Shown in pieces: positions 36,101-46,943 of a stretch of 64,000 bases of DNA; position 1 is the stretch's first letter; each line of letters begins with the position of its first letter. Origin of the DNA: Brachycybe producta. Lineage: Eukaryota; Arthropoda; Diplopoda; Playtdesmida; Andrognathidae. The translations under genes were made by a program, and so were the position numbers. The stretch lies in NCBI GenBank assembly GCA_036925085.1, contig JAUPFP010000026.1, forward strand, positions 1,839,001-1,903,000, in the 5' to 3' direction. The notes beneath the pieces were generated by a model. The model was not told where the DNA came from and searched no databases. It saw only the letters and a list, made by a program, of their open reading frames with translations.

Positions 36101-38149
36101 AAATCCTATCAGGTACCATGCAGTATGACTTCAAAATATGTCAATAGCTTGGTTTTACTTACTACTATTTATAGCTAGGAACAGAACAGCTTAAGAGGCT
36201 ACATTACAAAATTACTTCGAAAAATTTCCGCAATGAGCATAGCATCGTTTTTCTATTGAACCCATAGACCCAATGTTAAAGAAAAAATGTTAATTTTTAA
36301 AGTGCACAGTCGTGGCAATATGTTTATTTTTCATACTTAAAGTTAGTTATCCAATGAATGACAAAAAATTGGTAAGTGCAGTTATATTTTTAAAAACTAT
36401 TTCAAAAACGCGAATTTCTAATTTTTATATTAAACTCCATTGAGTACGTCTAAATAAGAAAAAAACCTCTATTAAAATGCTCATAAAAATACCTAAAAAT
36501 AATTTTAAAAAAAACAGAAAAAAATGAGAACGTGTTCACTGTGGCATATATTTAAGGTGTACTCACTTTTTCACTTTTTCACTTTGAAAACTTAATATTG
36601 GACAACTTTAAATATAAAAAAAGAAACATATTGCAGTGACAATGTATTTTAAAAAGTTAACACTTTTCTTTAACATTGGTCTATGGGCTGAATAGAAAAA
36701 CGATGCTAGCGCTCTTTGCGGAGATTTCTCGAAGTAATTTTGTGATGTAGGCCTCTTAATCAGCTAAAATATTTTTTTAACCAGAATTATAGAATGGAAT
36801 GATTCACTAAGTTTCATTACTAGTGTATTTTTTATTATAATTAATTTTTAAAAAATAAGACTACAAAAATGGAAGTATTATTGGTAGGAATTTCCGATAT
36901 GAAATTTGTTTACTATGTTTTGATTGAGCTATAAATACTGAACTAAATATGCTAAAGCACTTTGAAATATTGATTTTATTGGTTTTTTATGTCCGTGTAC
37001 TTGTATAAAAACAGATCATAAAAATTTGTGATGTGTAGTTGTGGGGAAGACGTTGACAAATTTGATGTGAAAATGCTATTTTCATATTTTGATACTATGA
37101 TACGACGTTGTGAGAGTTTGTAGGTGTTTTTTTTTGTTTTTGTTTTTTATTTTCTTTAACCTCTGTTCTCAGTGGTAAATGGACAGAGGATGAAGTCGAC
37201 ATGATGAAATCAGCAGTTAAAAGGTTTGGAGATGATCTCGACAAAATCAGTGATCATATTAAAACCCGTACTATGTAAGTTGGCCGTATATTTCTCCTTC
37301 TACAGGTCGTTTGCTGATCAGTCAAGAAAAAAGTGTGAATTAGACTTCCGGATTTTTTTTTTATTTTGTATCACTTTAGGTTGTGTATCATGTTTGATTC
37401 GGAACCAATTTTTGTTATTAATTTTCAGTTCGCAAATTAAGACGACATTAAAAAGGAAGGCATATGAAGATGCAGGATTACCAATGAAGAGACCAGTTTC
37501 ACAACCGAAGCAAGCAATAGAGGCGCATCATAGTACTAGCAAAAAATCAGGTTTGTCAAAATCATGATTGTCATTCATGTAAAACAGGACATCATTGTTA
37601 AATTGAAATCGTCCTAACAAAGAATTATCAACTGGAAGAGAATTCCATTGTCTAATAACATTCGGGGGGGGGGGCATGCATCAGTTCTAGCCATTAATTC
37701 TTTTAAAGTTTTAGAATGTACGTTTCTTCCCTTACGAGGATGTATATTCAGTCAGTCATTAAGTAGGGCAATATTATCATTTGTCATTAAACATCCGAAA
37801 AAGGCAAGGCTTTGGTCATTTCTTCGGTCTGCTAATGATTCCCATTTTAGATTGCTAACAACACGATCAATTTGTTTTGTATTGGGATACAGATTGAAGT
37901 TGGTAACTTCAATCTGTGAGCAAGAACTGACGTGAAACAGCTTCATAATTGTTAGCATGGGATATCGGTCACTGGTTATGTATTGAGCATGAGGCCTATC
38001 TGATTTTCGGTTATTTATAATAATATTCGTTTATTGCAGATGTCACACTGAACATGCTTAATGCTACAGAAACCGAAGTTGATGTTGAAACTCTTGGAGA
38101 AGTCAAAATTGAAGACTTCGACAGTTCCTCCGAAGTTGTGAGTTCTTGA
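33111..38149 (+). CDS. BAP18: BAP18 chromatin complex subunit (C17orf49 orthologue), complete
   Basis: BAP18 is a small nuclear protein of NURF-type (BPTF) remodelling and MLL-type H3K4 methyltransferase complexes that binds trimethylated H3K4 regions. Five coding exons (33111-33128, 35197-35291, 37173-37274, 37429-37550, 38040-38149) splice with GT-AG signals and matching phases to 148 residues. The start MNSASK is followed by VGEIFTAAGAAFSKLGELT, MQLHPVTEPSPS, the SANT-like region GKWTEDEVDMMKSAVKRFG and DDLDKISDHIKTRTISQIK, then LKRKAYEDAGLPMKRP, a low-complexity linker and DVTLNMLNATETEVDVETL. Vertebrate BAP18 is about 172 residues with the same order. The six-codon first exon was chosen because it restores the family start; an ATG at 35170 in the second exon's upstream sequence gives an unlike start. 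The last GTGAGT could be a further donor. Confidence 0.93.
33250..34175. repeat. Large interrupted palindrome in BAP18 intron 1
   Basis: Inverted pairs line up in mirrored order: GCCCCCAGTCTTTAAGAGG (33263) with CTTTAAAGCCTGGGGGTGC (34156); TATTTGGTAAAAAAA with TTTTTTACCAAACAC; AAACACGCTGATTGGTTG (33512) with AACCAATCAGCGTGTTTT (33902); and GAATTCGTTTGATAGTTC with GAACTATCAAACGAATTC. Arms are about 400 bp with indels around a TTTATTTGCATTG-like centre near 33710. It is probably an old foldback transposon; no coding content. Confidence 0.65.
34270..35080 (-). pseudogene. LINE reverse transcriptase fragment (CR1/L2-like)
   Basis: Reading the - strand, an LFADDAIIYRK-like reverse transcriptase box is near 34930, with further C-terminal pieces such as PLLEYCSPIWNPY near 34570, in broken frames. 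A gap separates it from BAP18 exon 2. The element is 5' truncated and dead. Clade is inferred from the LEYCS-x-WNP block common to CR1-like and Jockey-like LINEs. Confidence 0.6.
35197..35291 (+). CDS. BAP18: BAP18 exon 2
   Basis: Acceptor TTTTTTCAAAAAG, donor TCAAG|GTAATA. It encodes VGEIFTAAGAAFSKLGEL, TMQLHPVTEPSPS and two bases of the next codon. This is the most conserved block of the family. Confidence 0.94.
35292..36190. other. BAP18 intron 2, first part
   Basis: AT-rich sequence with a short relative of the 27.5-kb foldback at 35925-35990 and GGTAATAGTC-type words at 35291, 35517 and 35672 (imperfect triplication). No gene is seen. Confidence 0.4.
36191..36759. mobile_element. Foldback element, family D copy 2
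   Basis: It starts TTAAGAGGCTACATTACAAA and ends TTTGTGATGTAGGCCTCTTAA, with the same interior words as 16576-17339 (TATCGTTTTTCTATTG and CCATAGACCCAATGTTAAAG and mirrors) but a shorter centre. Two copies in two different gene introns establish it as a mobile family. Confidence 0.8.
37173..37274 (+). CDS. BAP18: BAP18 exon 3 (SANT-like domain)
   Basis: Acceptor GTTCTCAG, donor ACTAT|GTAAGT. It encodes GKWTEDEVDMMKSAVKR and FGDDLDKISDHIKTRT, with the conserved tryptophan of the SANT repeat. Confidence 0.94.
37429..37550 (+). CDS. BAP18: BAP18 exon 4
   Basis: Acceptor ATTTTCAG, donor TCAG|GTTTGT. It encodes ISQIKTTLKRKAYEDAG, LPMKRPVSQPKQAIEA and HHSTSKKS, finishing the SANT helix and starting the linker. 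Confidence 0.93.
37585..37990 (-). pseudogene. LINE 3' fragment in BAP18 intron 4
   Basis: The - strand reads PPNVIRQWNSLP near 37640, then upstream DRVVSNLKWESLADRRND (37752-37958 frame), the WNSLP and L-W-x-L-x-x-R-R blocks at the C-terminus of CR1-like LINE proteins. A run of 10 G at 37663 interrupts it. It is oriented against BAP18. Confidence 0.6.
38040..38149 (+). CDS. BAP18: BAP18 exon 5 with stop
   Basis: Acceptor TTATTGCAG. It encodes DVTLNMLNATETEVDVETL and GEVKIEDFDSSSEVVSS, then TGA at 38147. The word GTT|GTGAGT just before the stop is a strong donor, so an alternative longer 3' end is possible. AATAAA at 38285-38290 is a fitting polyadenylation signal. Confidence 0.85.
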
Positions 38150-38284
38150 AATTGGTAAAGTGTTAGCTGTATTGTTAATAACATTCGATGTGCATTCAGG
38201 AAAAATTCATTCAATTTATGTGACTACACACTTTTTTGTGATTAAATACTTTTTTTTTCAAAATGTGCTGACATGTTGTGCATT

Positions 38285-38290
38285 AATAAA
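38285..38290 (+). terminator. Candidate BAP18 polyadenylation signal
   Basis: AATAAA lies 136 bp after the stop codon, followed by an ATTAAA 9 bases on. It is the nearest canonical signal. Confidence 0.5.
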
Positions 38291-39261
38291 ATCAATTAAA
38301 ATTAAGAACTTAGATTCACCTCCATCTTGTTTTGAGCAGATGACAATGAGACAAATGACTTACTATATGGTGTTACTAAAATTGCAAGAAATAGTCTCAC
38401 AATCACTCAATGAAGGTGGTGTGTGTTAGTGCAATCCTAGAGAGGGTGGATAGAGGCAACTTGACAGATTAGTGGAGGCTTGTAGTCGGGTGGGGGTTCA
38501 GATAATTGAGTGGAGAGCAGCTATGGTACGTTTCAGAGGTGAATGGAGTTATGTTGGGGTGCATTTTAACACTCGTGCAGGAGAAGTAGTTGGTAAAAAG
38601 ATAGAATTTGTTTGTAATTTTTTAGTGTAGTGTTGGTGCCTGTGGGTGGTATTGGGGAAAGGGAATTATGTTAACCTTTTTTAGGTATTAATGCTGAGAG
38701 GATGACAGGGTCCTGAAGAATCCTAGCTGAACCACAAGTTGTGACTGCAAATCTCTGTTCTAGAGATGCTGCAGTGAAAGGAAATTTTTCACATGGGTCA
38801 GTTATAAATATAAATACGAAAATTATCGTTGTAAATTGCAGAAGTTTGCGGAGAAAGGTACTTGACTTCTTTGTGGGCCATTGAAGAATCAGACTGTCAA
38901 ATAATACTTGGAACTGAGTCATGGCTGGATTTGCAATATATCGTAGGGACAGAGTGGGACGTACTGGTTTTGGAGTTTTTATAGCAGTTTCAACTTTGCT
39001 TAACAGGCATTTGGGACAGGGTGTGAGATAGCTTGCTGCAATGTAGAGCTGCTCAATGGGAAAAAGGTATTTTTAATTTCTTTCTATCACCCACCAGGAT
39101 CTTCAATTAGTGATATAGCTGCCTTTCGCTCATGTCTCAAAGCCCTTCATCATGTTCACAATAACCCAGCTATAATTTTAGGAGGTGATATTAACTTCCC
39201 AAACATAAACTGGGAACTTTGCTCAATTACAGGTGGGAATGATGTTACTTTAGCTGTTTCA

Positions 39262-39696
39262 TTGTTGGAAAGTTTGGATATTTACTTCATGGAACAGATG
39301 TTTATGCAACCAACTAAGAATAATAGTGTCCTTGATGTTGTAATAACTAACCTTTCCCTTATGATATCTAATGTTAACGTTTCTGAGGGAATTAGTGACC
39401 ATCACATTGTAACTTGTGATGTCAATGTTAATGTTAGAATTACTATTAAAGCCATAAGGCAGGTTAGCCTTTATAACAAATGTAACCGGGATGGGTTTAA
39501 GTTGCATATGCAGCAAAATCTTGAGAACTTTAAAAATAATTTTAATCAGCATGATGGTGAAAATTGGGCAATCTTTCACTCAATACTGATGGGAGAGGTC
39601 TCGAAGTTTGTTCCATTAAAGAGAGTCCAGGATGCCTCAACACCAGCATGGTATACACCATGTGTTAATTCTTTTCAATCAAAAAAATTCGATTGA
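39262..39696 (+). pseudogene. LINE endonuclease C-terminal segment
   Basis: A 144-residue frame has SLLESLDIYFMEQM and the SDHHIVTCDV block, where the SDH triplet belongs to the APE active site. The upstream half of the endonuclease is in other frames. Confidence 0.75.
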
Positions 39697-39899
39697 GCAA
39701 ACCAGGTTGTCACACAAGCAACTATTGACCCTTAATAAAAATAAAAGTGGGGGCCAGATGGAATTCATGCAGTTGCATCAAGGGGCTGTTCGAAGTACGT
39801 GGAACTTAGCAAATGTTACTACAATATTTATCTCAGGTAATAAGTCTGAAGCTGCAAACTATAGGCCTGTATTTCTAACTTCAGTGGTTTGTAAAATTC

Positions 39900-40763
39900 T
39901 TGAGCATATACTCTGGCTGCATTAAGTTTCTCAAATCTCACAATCTCATTTCTGATAACCAACATCGTTTCCTGAGAGGGTGCTCTTGTGAGACTCAACT
40001 TATCCTGATAGTGGATGACTTCCAGAAAAGTTTAGACAATGATAAACAGGTTGACATGGTGTTTCTTGACTTTTATAAGGCATTTGACACTTGAATGTGA
40101 AAACATTCAAAACTTCTGGCAAAAGTTACAGCATATGGGTTGGGGCAGATAACCAAATGGGTAACTTCTTTTTTAAGTGATAGGAAACAAAGAGTAGTTG
40201 TAAATGGGTCTCACTCAGAGTGGTTGACTGTTAAATCTGGTGTACCCCAGGGTAGTGTGCTGGGTCCTCTTTTGTTTCTGATATTTATTAATGACCTCAG
40301 CAGCACAGTTGGCAGCAACTGTAGACTATTTGCTGATGATACTCTAATTTACAAAGAGGTTGATGGTATCCAAGACTGTGAAACATTAGCTCTAGACGTG
40401 AAGGCAATTGATGGATAGTGTAATACATGACAACTTCAGTTGAATGAGGGGAAGTGTAGTGTTATGAGGCTAACTCGGGGTAGAAATCCAATTGTGTTCA
40501 ATTATAGTATGAATGACATTATTCTTCCGAGTGTCAAGTATTATAAGTACTTGGGGGTTACAATGATAGATGACCTTTCTTGGAAACAACACATTGATGG
40601 TGTTACTGGGAAAGGTCTACAAATGCTTCGTTTTATCAAAGCACATTGGGCACCTGCCCAGCACAAGTTAAAACTATTGCCTATCAAGCATTGGTTCGGC
40701 CTCATCTTGAGTGTTTCGGCTGTAGTTTATGGAAGCCTCACTGTCACACACTCATTCAGTTGA
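39900..40763 (+). pseudogene. LINE reverse transcriptase segments
   Basis: Three consecutive frames (39900-40094, 40140-40418, 40440-40763) are interrupted by stops. They hold the fingers region, the GVPQGSVLGP box and the catalytic LFADDTLIY. The FADD aspartates are intact but the frame is not. Confidence 0.8.
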
Positions 40764-41261
40764 AATGGTTCAGTGTAAGGCAGCTAGGTTTGTTTGTGGC
40801 AGGCACCAATTTACAGATAGTGTCACTGAGATGCTGTCAGTGCTACAATGGCATAGTTTGGCACATCACAGGGCTGAGTTAAGTTTGAAATTGCTAAAAA
40901 AAAATTAACCGTGGTGATTGTCCTAAACAGCAGTCCAGTGATATTCATAAAGCACTATACTACTCTTTAAGAAAATTAGTAAGATTTTTGTTAGGACTGA
41001 TTCATATTATTGGTTTTTTTTTAGAGTTATAAGACAATGGAACTTTCTTCCTGAGGTAGTGGTGAATGGGGAGAATTTTGTTTTGTGGGATCGACATTTG
41101 TATATTCATTTTGTTTTTATATATGTGCATGTATATATGCTTGACAATGCTTATTGCTGCATATGGACTTTTATGTCCCTCTGCAATAGGCCTATTTGGC
41201 TGCTAGCATTGTACTAATTGTAATACAATAAAGCGCAAAAACCATACAATAACGATAACAA

Positions 41262-41409
41262 AAAAATTAGCACGTGGTTTTATGTATTGGCTTCACGATG
41301 TTTCCTTTTTATAAATTGTGAAAAGGTCTTTCTATTATTTAATGTTTAAAATTGTACATTTATAACTCCATGTCAAGTCCCTTAGGACCAAAACACTGTC
41401 CCACAAAAG
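41262..41409 (-). repeat. Repeat family B, half interrupted by the Gypsy insertion
   Basis: It matches, in reverse, the units at 61385-61990 (TTGGCTTCACGATGTTTCC, AGGTCTTTCTATT, ACTCCATGTCAAGTCCC, GGACCAAAACACTGTCC). The match stops at CACAAAAG where the LTR begins and resumes beyond the two LTR insertions at about 54900 with TTCATTAAAAATGATTTAGA. This reveals the empty site. Confidence 0.75.
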
Positions 41410-42148
41410 TGTTACGACCCAACTTGTCTGTTGCAATACTCCAGGTAAGAAAAACCAACTTTCCCGGCTCCAGGCTCCTGAACGGGGACGGGATCACACC
41501 CGTAGCAGCCTTTCATGGTTAAAACCCAGGTGGTGTCGGTTCTTCGGAGCCTCCCTAGTCGCCACACCGAGAATATTGTGGTGAAACTCCGGTTCCACCA
41601 TGAGCTAACACGAGTTACCGGCCGAAACAGGATGGTAAAATACGGTAGAATTCCCCAACAACCGGAAATCCCACCCTCCCCGCGGTAACCCCACAATGAC
41701 CGACAAGACACAGGTATTAAATAAAATATTTAATGACACATACTCAGACTATAACAGTGAATATTTACACACTTGGGGGCTGGTCCATTTGACCAGGCAA
41801 GACTCCATAATTTAAACAAAGGCCAACAGGCCAAAAGGCAAACAAAAACAGAAAAAGATGCAATTGGAGGCTGGCCTAGCCTCCACCATTTATGTATCCT
41901 AGTCAGCTGCCTACAACACACTGCCCTAAATAAATGGCTGACAAGACCATTTATACCTCCAGGCTGCTCCACCTGGAGGGGACAGTGGTCACTCCTGACC
42001 TCTCACCCATTGACTCCAATGGTGAGAGGTCTGCTGGCACAAATATGGCATCCGTCCCACCAGCTTACTGCATTCTGCCAGGAAGACCACCATAGGGAGT
42101 TCGTCTGCTCAATCAAAAAATTTAAATTGAGCAGACCAGGTTGCCACA
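41410..42148 (-). repeat. 3' LTR of the Gypsy element
   Basis: It is 739 bp. On the - strand it begins TGTGGCAACCTGGTCTGC, has a TATA-like GGAGGTATAAATGG, a polyadenylation-type region TCATTAAATATTTTATTT and ends GGGTCGTAACA. The overall plan resembles the LTR of the 20145 element. Confidence 0.88.
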
Positions 42149-42395
42149 ATCCTCTCAACTTCCCTGTTTCGTCTCGGGAACAGGTTGGTCGAGCCAGCCA
42201 GGATTGCTCCCTCAGCCCTGACCTCCTTAGGTACCGGACGGCTTTCATCGTGGTGGCACGAAAGTGGAGCCCATCCACTACGCAGCCTACTGACATTCCC
42301 ACCACAAGCACATCTGGTTGTTACGCCACCCAAAACCAGGATCGAAGACCATCCCTTTAAGTCGGCTTTCCTCCAAGGCTCGGAATTCTCCGTAA
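42149..42395 (-). pseudogene. Gypsy 3' coding end before the LTR
   Basis: The - strand reads GAILAGSTNLFPRRNREVE then RIVATW into the LTR. The 20145 element ends with the similar GAILAGSTDLIPGWIREVE just before its 3' LTR, linking the two elements. Confidence 0.6.
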
Positions 42396-43115
42396 GGCAT
42401 ATCTTTTTTGAATTTGAATTTGAAAAATTACTCTGCAAGCAGCCATAAAGGCCTATGGCAGAGGGACAAGAGTCCAAGTGCAGCATAGAAAATGCATTGT
42501 CAAAACCAGAAAATATCAAACCCTAATGATATAAACCCAACAACAATTTCAATATTTTTTAATGCTGCAAATATATGCATTGTCAAAGCAAAACAAAATT
42601 ATGACTCCCATAAAATATGTTTTTCCTGCACAAAATCCCCAGCAAGCGAGTTCCATTGTCGAATCGCCCTCGGGACAAATGACCAGTAATAAGAATCTGT
42701 TCATGCAAAAATCTCTCCAACTTTATTAGAGTGGTCACCCCTACCCAAATATAATGCCCTGCAAAGTTTACTTGAAGTAGGTTTAGGGCAAGAGCCTTCT
42801 AGCATTCGATTAAAGATATTAAGACTAAAATCTGAACGTCTTCCAAGTAAACTATCCCAACCAAGCTCTGAAAGCATTTTAGTTACACTGTCGGCATATC
42901 CATATTTACCACAAACAAACCTAGCAGCCCTGCGTTGGACCATTTCTATAGAGTGAGCTAAGTTTTCAGTGTGGGGATTCCACACAGAGCTGCAGTATTC
43001 TAGATGGGGACGTACTAATGATTGATATGCTATACATTTTACCTCCCTGGGACACCTTCTTAGAACGTGTTGACTAAACCTAAGCATCTGCATAGACTTG
43101 GAAATAATCTGTTTC
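42395..43115 (-). mobile_element. CR1-like LINE 3' fragment nested in the Gypsy element
   Basis: The - strand frame 42701-43093 reads RPHLEYCSSVWNPHTENLA and SIEMVQRRAARFVCGKYGY, the C-terminal part of the LINE protein. It is nearly identical, in opposite orientation, to 49955-50620. The 3' tail has TTTGAATTTGAATTTGAA on +, a short tandem tail. It is 5' truncated, as usual for target-primed insertion. Confidence 0.85.
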
Positions 43116-43139
43116 GAAATAATCTGATCTTGGAGTGTG

Positions 43140-43720
43140 AAGCATCCGACTTGTTAGCAGGTCTACCAAGGCGACCACGGGCTCGGTCTCAGTCTGGTTG
43201 TGGCTCAGTAATATACTGTTCAGCCATACCTCCTAAGTTGCATCCCAACAAATGTTGGATGAACGGAACTGCATGCCGGGATAGCCGCACTATCCCGGCA
43301 TCTAGTCCCATGACATCCAGAATCGCAAACGTTTGTTGGACCGGGTTCACGACCATGATCACCGGAAAACCTCCACAACCAAACGCCACCACGTGGCACA
43401 TGTTGTACGACGGTAGCCTCGCTACCCATGGCTCTGGAAGTGGCTCATCCAGATGTTAGTAGCCGTGATATTAGAATCCCTCCATTCCCGGCTGTTTCTA
43501 CCAAAGACCAAGTTGGTTATTCAGATACACCTTTGCATCTGAATACGGGGCAATGCGCCAATATGCCGTCCTTCAGGCTCAGGCCTTGGGGAGGTCGACG
43601 TTGCTGGTCCTAGGATATCAAATACCCCACCGCTATGGACCAGAGAGAAAAACCTAGTGGTCCCACCACGCAACCAAGTCTGGCTTCCTCCTCTCCCAAC
43701 CATCTGCCCAAACTAGCTTA
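43140..43720 (-). pseudogene. Retropepsin-like ORF region downstream of integrase
   Basis: The frame 43189-43401 reads QQTFAILDVMGLDAGIVRL and PFIQHLLGCNLGGMAEQY. Upstream (43521-43703) is TTRFFSLVHSGGVFDILGP and PRPEPEGRHIGALPR. Both segments are homologous and co-linear with 23079-23532 of the non-autonomous element. This is a second protease-like module in addition to the one before the reverse transcriptase. It could be a captured gag-pro fragment of the related element rather than a native third ORF. Confidence 0.5.
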
Positions 43721-44101
43721 CAACCAGCTCTCTCACCATGGCAGGGTCTCATTTATAGTACCCTGGAGCGTATCGAGCACATGCCTGGGGGAAAACCCAC
43801 ATACCTTGAACGCCTTCAGTCTCTGCGGATGGAGATTATACCGAGGGGAGGGGGTTTCCCGCCCCAGAGTCAGACTCCCTCGAAATGGAGCCTCATTACT
43901 CCCGTACTATTGCTGTCTGCATTGAAGGAGGTGTCAGAGGCTACAAGTCCATGTTCCTTACGATGCAGGTGGGTACATATGGTTCCAAGTTGTCGACATG
44001 AAACCGGTCTCGCACCTTCCGACCGTACCTATCTATGAATTCTACTTTGTAAACCAGGTAGTAATACTGCGAAACTACCGTACCCCATTCAGCTTTATAC
44101 T

Positions 44102-45017
44102 CTAAACTCCATTTCTTCGCTTGGCCGAGTTTCTCATCTTGGTCCCTAATCTACACCTGACTACCAGGCGGGTATAGGGGCGACTGCACTCAGCCGGAGT
44201 TATACTGCTTTTCTGACATGCTTGCTCCTCCACGGCTTGCTGGTCAGGCAAGTTGCAGATCAGACGATCCGGAATGAGGTTGTCAACTCTCATCCAAGGC
44301 TCATGGCCAAACAGCAACTGATACGGACAGACTTGCATACTCTCCTGGACAGCTGTGTTATAAGCCCACATGGCACGCCGTAATTTGTCAAACCAATCAC
44401 GCTACTCCTTAAGGAGATCAAGATACCGCTTGATGGTTTCCGTTACGGTTTTATTCGTACACTTTGTAAACCCATTTGCTTGCGGATGGTATGCCGTCGT
44501 GAAGTGATGTGCTACGTTATATTGCTCCCGGAACTTCAGCAGGACTTTGCTGGAGTACTGGGACCTATGATCCGAGACAAGAGCTTTCGGTGAACCATAC
44601 ACCAAAAGGATCTCGTCCTTCAGCAATTTCACAACACAAGCGGCTGTGGCTCTTCGCACCACACCCTGCCACATCGTATCAGGTGAAAGAGTCAACCATT
44701 ATGAGAACATAATTGACTCCACCCACGGAGGCAGGAAATGGTCCAACGAAGTCCATTCCTCAGGTGTGAACTGGGTATTTCAGCATGATGGGTTGCAGAA
44801 ATCCCTGACTTCTTGCAAACTGCTGCGCTCTTTGACACACCAAACACGACTTAACGTATTTGGCAGGGTCCCACTTCATACCGATCCAGTAGAAGCGCGA
44901 GCGCAGTTTCTGGTAGGTCTTGAAAATCCCGAAGTGACCAGCTTCGGCAGTGTCATGTAGCTTCCTCGGACAGAAAGCCCTGCATGACGTTGGCCTTACC
45001 AGTACAGTTTCAACCAA
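44102..45017 (-). pseudogene. Gypsy integrase remnant
   Basis: In - strand order: the zinc-binding HHCC region (GHFGIFKTYQKLRSRFYW, YVKSCLVCQRAQQ; 44760-45017), the DDE core (VSDHRSQYSSKVLLKFREQ, TAYHPQANGFTKCTNK; 44402-44695) and the C-terminal region (YQLLFGHEPWMRVDNL; 44102-44371). They lie in different frames. The residue where the family has its catalytic glutamate (after YHPQANG-x-x) is lysine here, so the core is dead even apart from the frameshifts. Confidence 0.88.
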
Positions 45018-45269
45018 TCCTGAATGGACCTGATGGCATTTAACAAGTCATCTGTCATCACAAACTTGAACCGTAGGTTCGAGTTGGGGTCCTTGGAGCA
45101 CTAGCCATCGGCTGCCTGCTCCTTGACCCAATCCACCTCAAGATGGACTTGGTAATTCACCTCACCTACGTCAGCTTCAACGTATTCAGGTAAAGAAAGG
45201 TCCGCAACATCATGCACAGGATACTGACTTAGAGCACCAGCATCCTCGTGGAGTGTCTCTTTCTTGTAC

Positions 45270-45482
45270 TGAACCTTAAACCGGGTACTCTTGTAGTTGC
45301 ATCTGCCAATGCCCCAACCTGCCTTGCAGGTTTTTGGCTGTCTGCAGATAGCAAAGAGCATGGTGATCCGTCATGATCACAAACTCACGGTTAAAGAGGT
45401 AAGGGTATAATTTACCCAAGGCAAACATAATCGCCAAGCACTCTTGCTCGGTGATTGAATACCGTGTTTCTGCTTTTTTCAT
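45270..45482 (-). pseudogene. Gypsy RNase H segment
   Basis: The frame reads YSITEQECLAIMFALGKLY and FVIMTDHHALCYLQTAKN. The catalytic glutamate (EQECLA) and aspartate (TDHHAL) are present, but the domain is cut by stops on both sides. Confidence 0.85.
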
Positions 45483-45673
45483 GAGCCAGCTTGCGTAGGC
45501 CAGAACACGGGGAACTTATCCTCCTGTAACTTCTGGTAGACTATGACTCCCAAGCCGTACCCACTTGCGTTGGTATGGATCATTATCTCACCACGAGGAT
45601 CATATATGGTGAGTACTGGCACTTCAGTTCAAAATGCCTTTAACCCAGCGAATGCTAGTTTGCACTGATCCGA

Positions 45674-46240
45674 CTATTCGAAGGACTCATCCTTCTTGGT
45701 CAGTTCATGCAAAGGCCTTGCTACTTTGGCAAAATCCTTGATGAACCTCCGATAGTAACCGGCCAATCCGAGAAAACTTCGGATGCCTGTCACCGTCGTC
45801 GGAACATCAAACTCTTGGACTGCCTTTACGAGATTTGGATCTGAAGCAACTCCCCAGCACTCACTACGGGACCGAGATAACACACTTTGTTAAAGCCAAA
45901 GTGTTCCTAAAGACGATAATATTGTCCCGGTACACCAGACAAGTCTCCCACTTATATCTTGCCAGCAAGAGGTCTAGCGCTCTGTGCATCGCGGCTGGAG
46001 TGTTAAGAGTCCGAAAGGCATTTTCTGGAACTCAAACAGACCTTGAAAGCAAATGAATGCTGTCTTCTCAACGTCTGGCTCAGCCATCCGGACATGCCAG
46101 TACCCACTAGCCAGGTCTAAGGTTGCGAAAAACTTCGCACTGGCCAACGAATCGAGCACATCATCGATGTGAGGCAATGGATACTGATCCACCTTAGTCT
46201 GGGAATTCAGTTTCCGTTAGTCCACACAAAAACGAAAGCC
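45674..46240 (-). pseudogene. Gypsy reverse transcriptase remnant
   Basis: The frame 45974-46192 has the palm region with LDLASGYWHVRMAEPD and KTAFICFQGLFEFQKMPFG. After a shift, CLVYRDNIIVFRN is read with its YRDN at 45921-45932, where reverse transcriptases of this family normally have Y-x-D-D, so the second catalytic aspartate is lost. The connection domain DVPTTVTGIRSFLGLAGYY and RRFIKDFAKVARPLHELT follows (45674-45883). Confidence 0.88.
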
Positions 46241-46943
46241 ACCATCCTTCTTGCGAACAAGCAAGATAGGGCTTGTGTAGGGACTACTCAAAGGTCGGAT
46301 AACCCCTGCATTCAACATCTTCGCCACCTCTTTTCTCAATCACTCTGGCCGCTGGAGCGGTTCGACGCAATCCTTCTCGCACCAGAGGTTGCCCACCAGT
46401 ATCAATTGTATGTATAGTCGAACACAAAATAATCTTGGCACTCCAGTAGGAACTCCCGAAGTTATCTCGCCTCATCAGGCTTCAGATTGGGACCAATCTT
46501 AAGACACTCTTCGAGGGTAGGAGCCATCGTTACGTTGAGGGCTCTGTGTCCACTTCCGGACGCTCCTCTCAACTTTGATGTTGCCTCCATTGGTTGAACC
46601 ATCGCATGAGTGGGGCCTCTCCCTCTCAACTCAGACGGCTCTCGTAGCAATACCACAAGGGCAGCCTTCACATCTTGAGTTGTGGCCACACCCTCCCCTG
46701 TCTCCAAGGCAATGGGTGCATCTCCCATGTTCTCGTACCAGCCCAACCTGTTGGTTTCGACAATTCCTGCCCCAGCCAACACACCACGTCCATCCGATGT
46801 TTTGCGGTGTGGCTCCACGAGAAGCAGCTGGCCAGGGCCGCCATGCTCTACCAGAGACACCAATATGACATGTCGTACGTGGGCTGGTAGCCATGTTCTC
46901 CCTCGGTCGCAGGGAACAAACTTCCTCGCTCCTGATAAGAAAC

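Larger units (their letters stand above)
38680..41245 (+). mobile_element. CR1-like LINE, 5' truncated and broken
   Basis: The + strand reads, in broken frames, the APE-type endonuclease end (VVNCRSLRRKV near 38827; IILGGDINFPNINWELC near 39180; GISDHHIVTCDV near 39390) and the reverse transcriptase (NQHRFLRGCSCETQLILI; FLDFYKAFDT; GVPQGSVLGPLLFLIFIND; CRLFADDTLIY near 40322). Blocks near the C-terminus follow to 41060. The 3' end carries TACTAATTGTAATACAATAAAG, a short-repeat tail like CR1 elements. Relatives are at 55285-56340 (-), 49195-50620 (+) and 42395-43115 (-). Stops in several places mean it is inactive. It begins about 530 bp after BAP18. Confidence 0.85.

Noticed and set aside
41773..42360. 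195-residue + strand ORF
   Set aside because: It is antisense to the LTR and 3' end of the Gypsy element; no homology and a by-product of GC-richer sequence.
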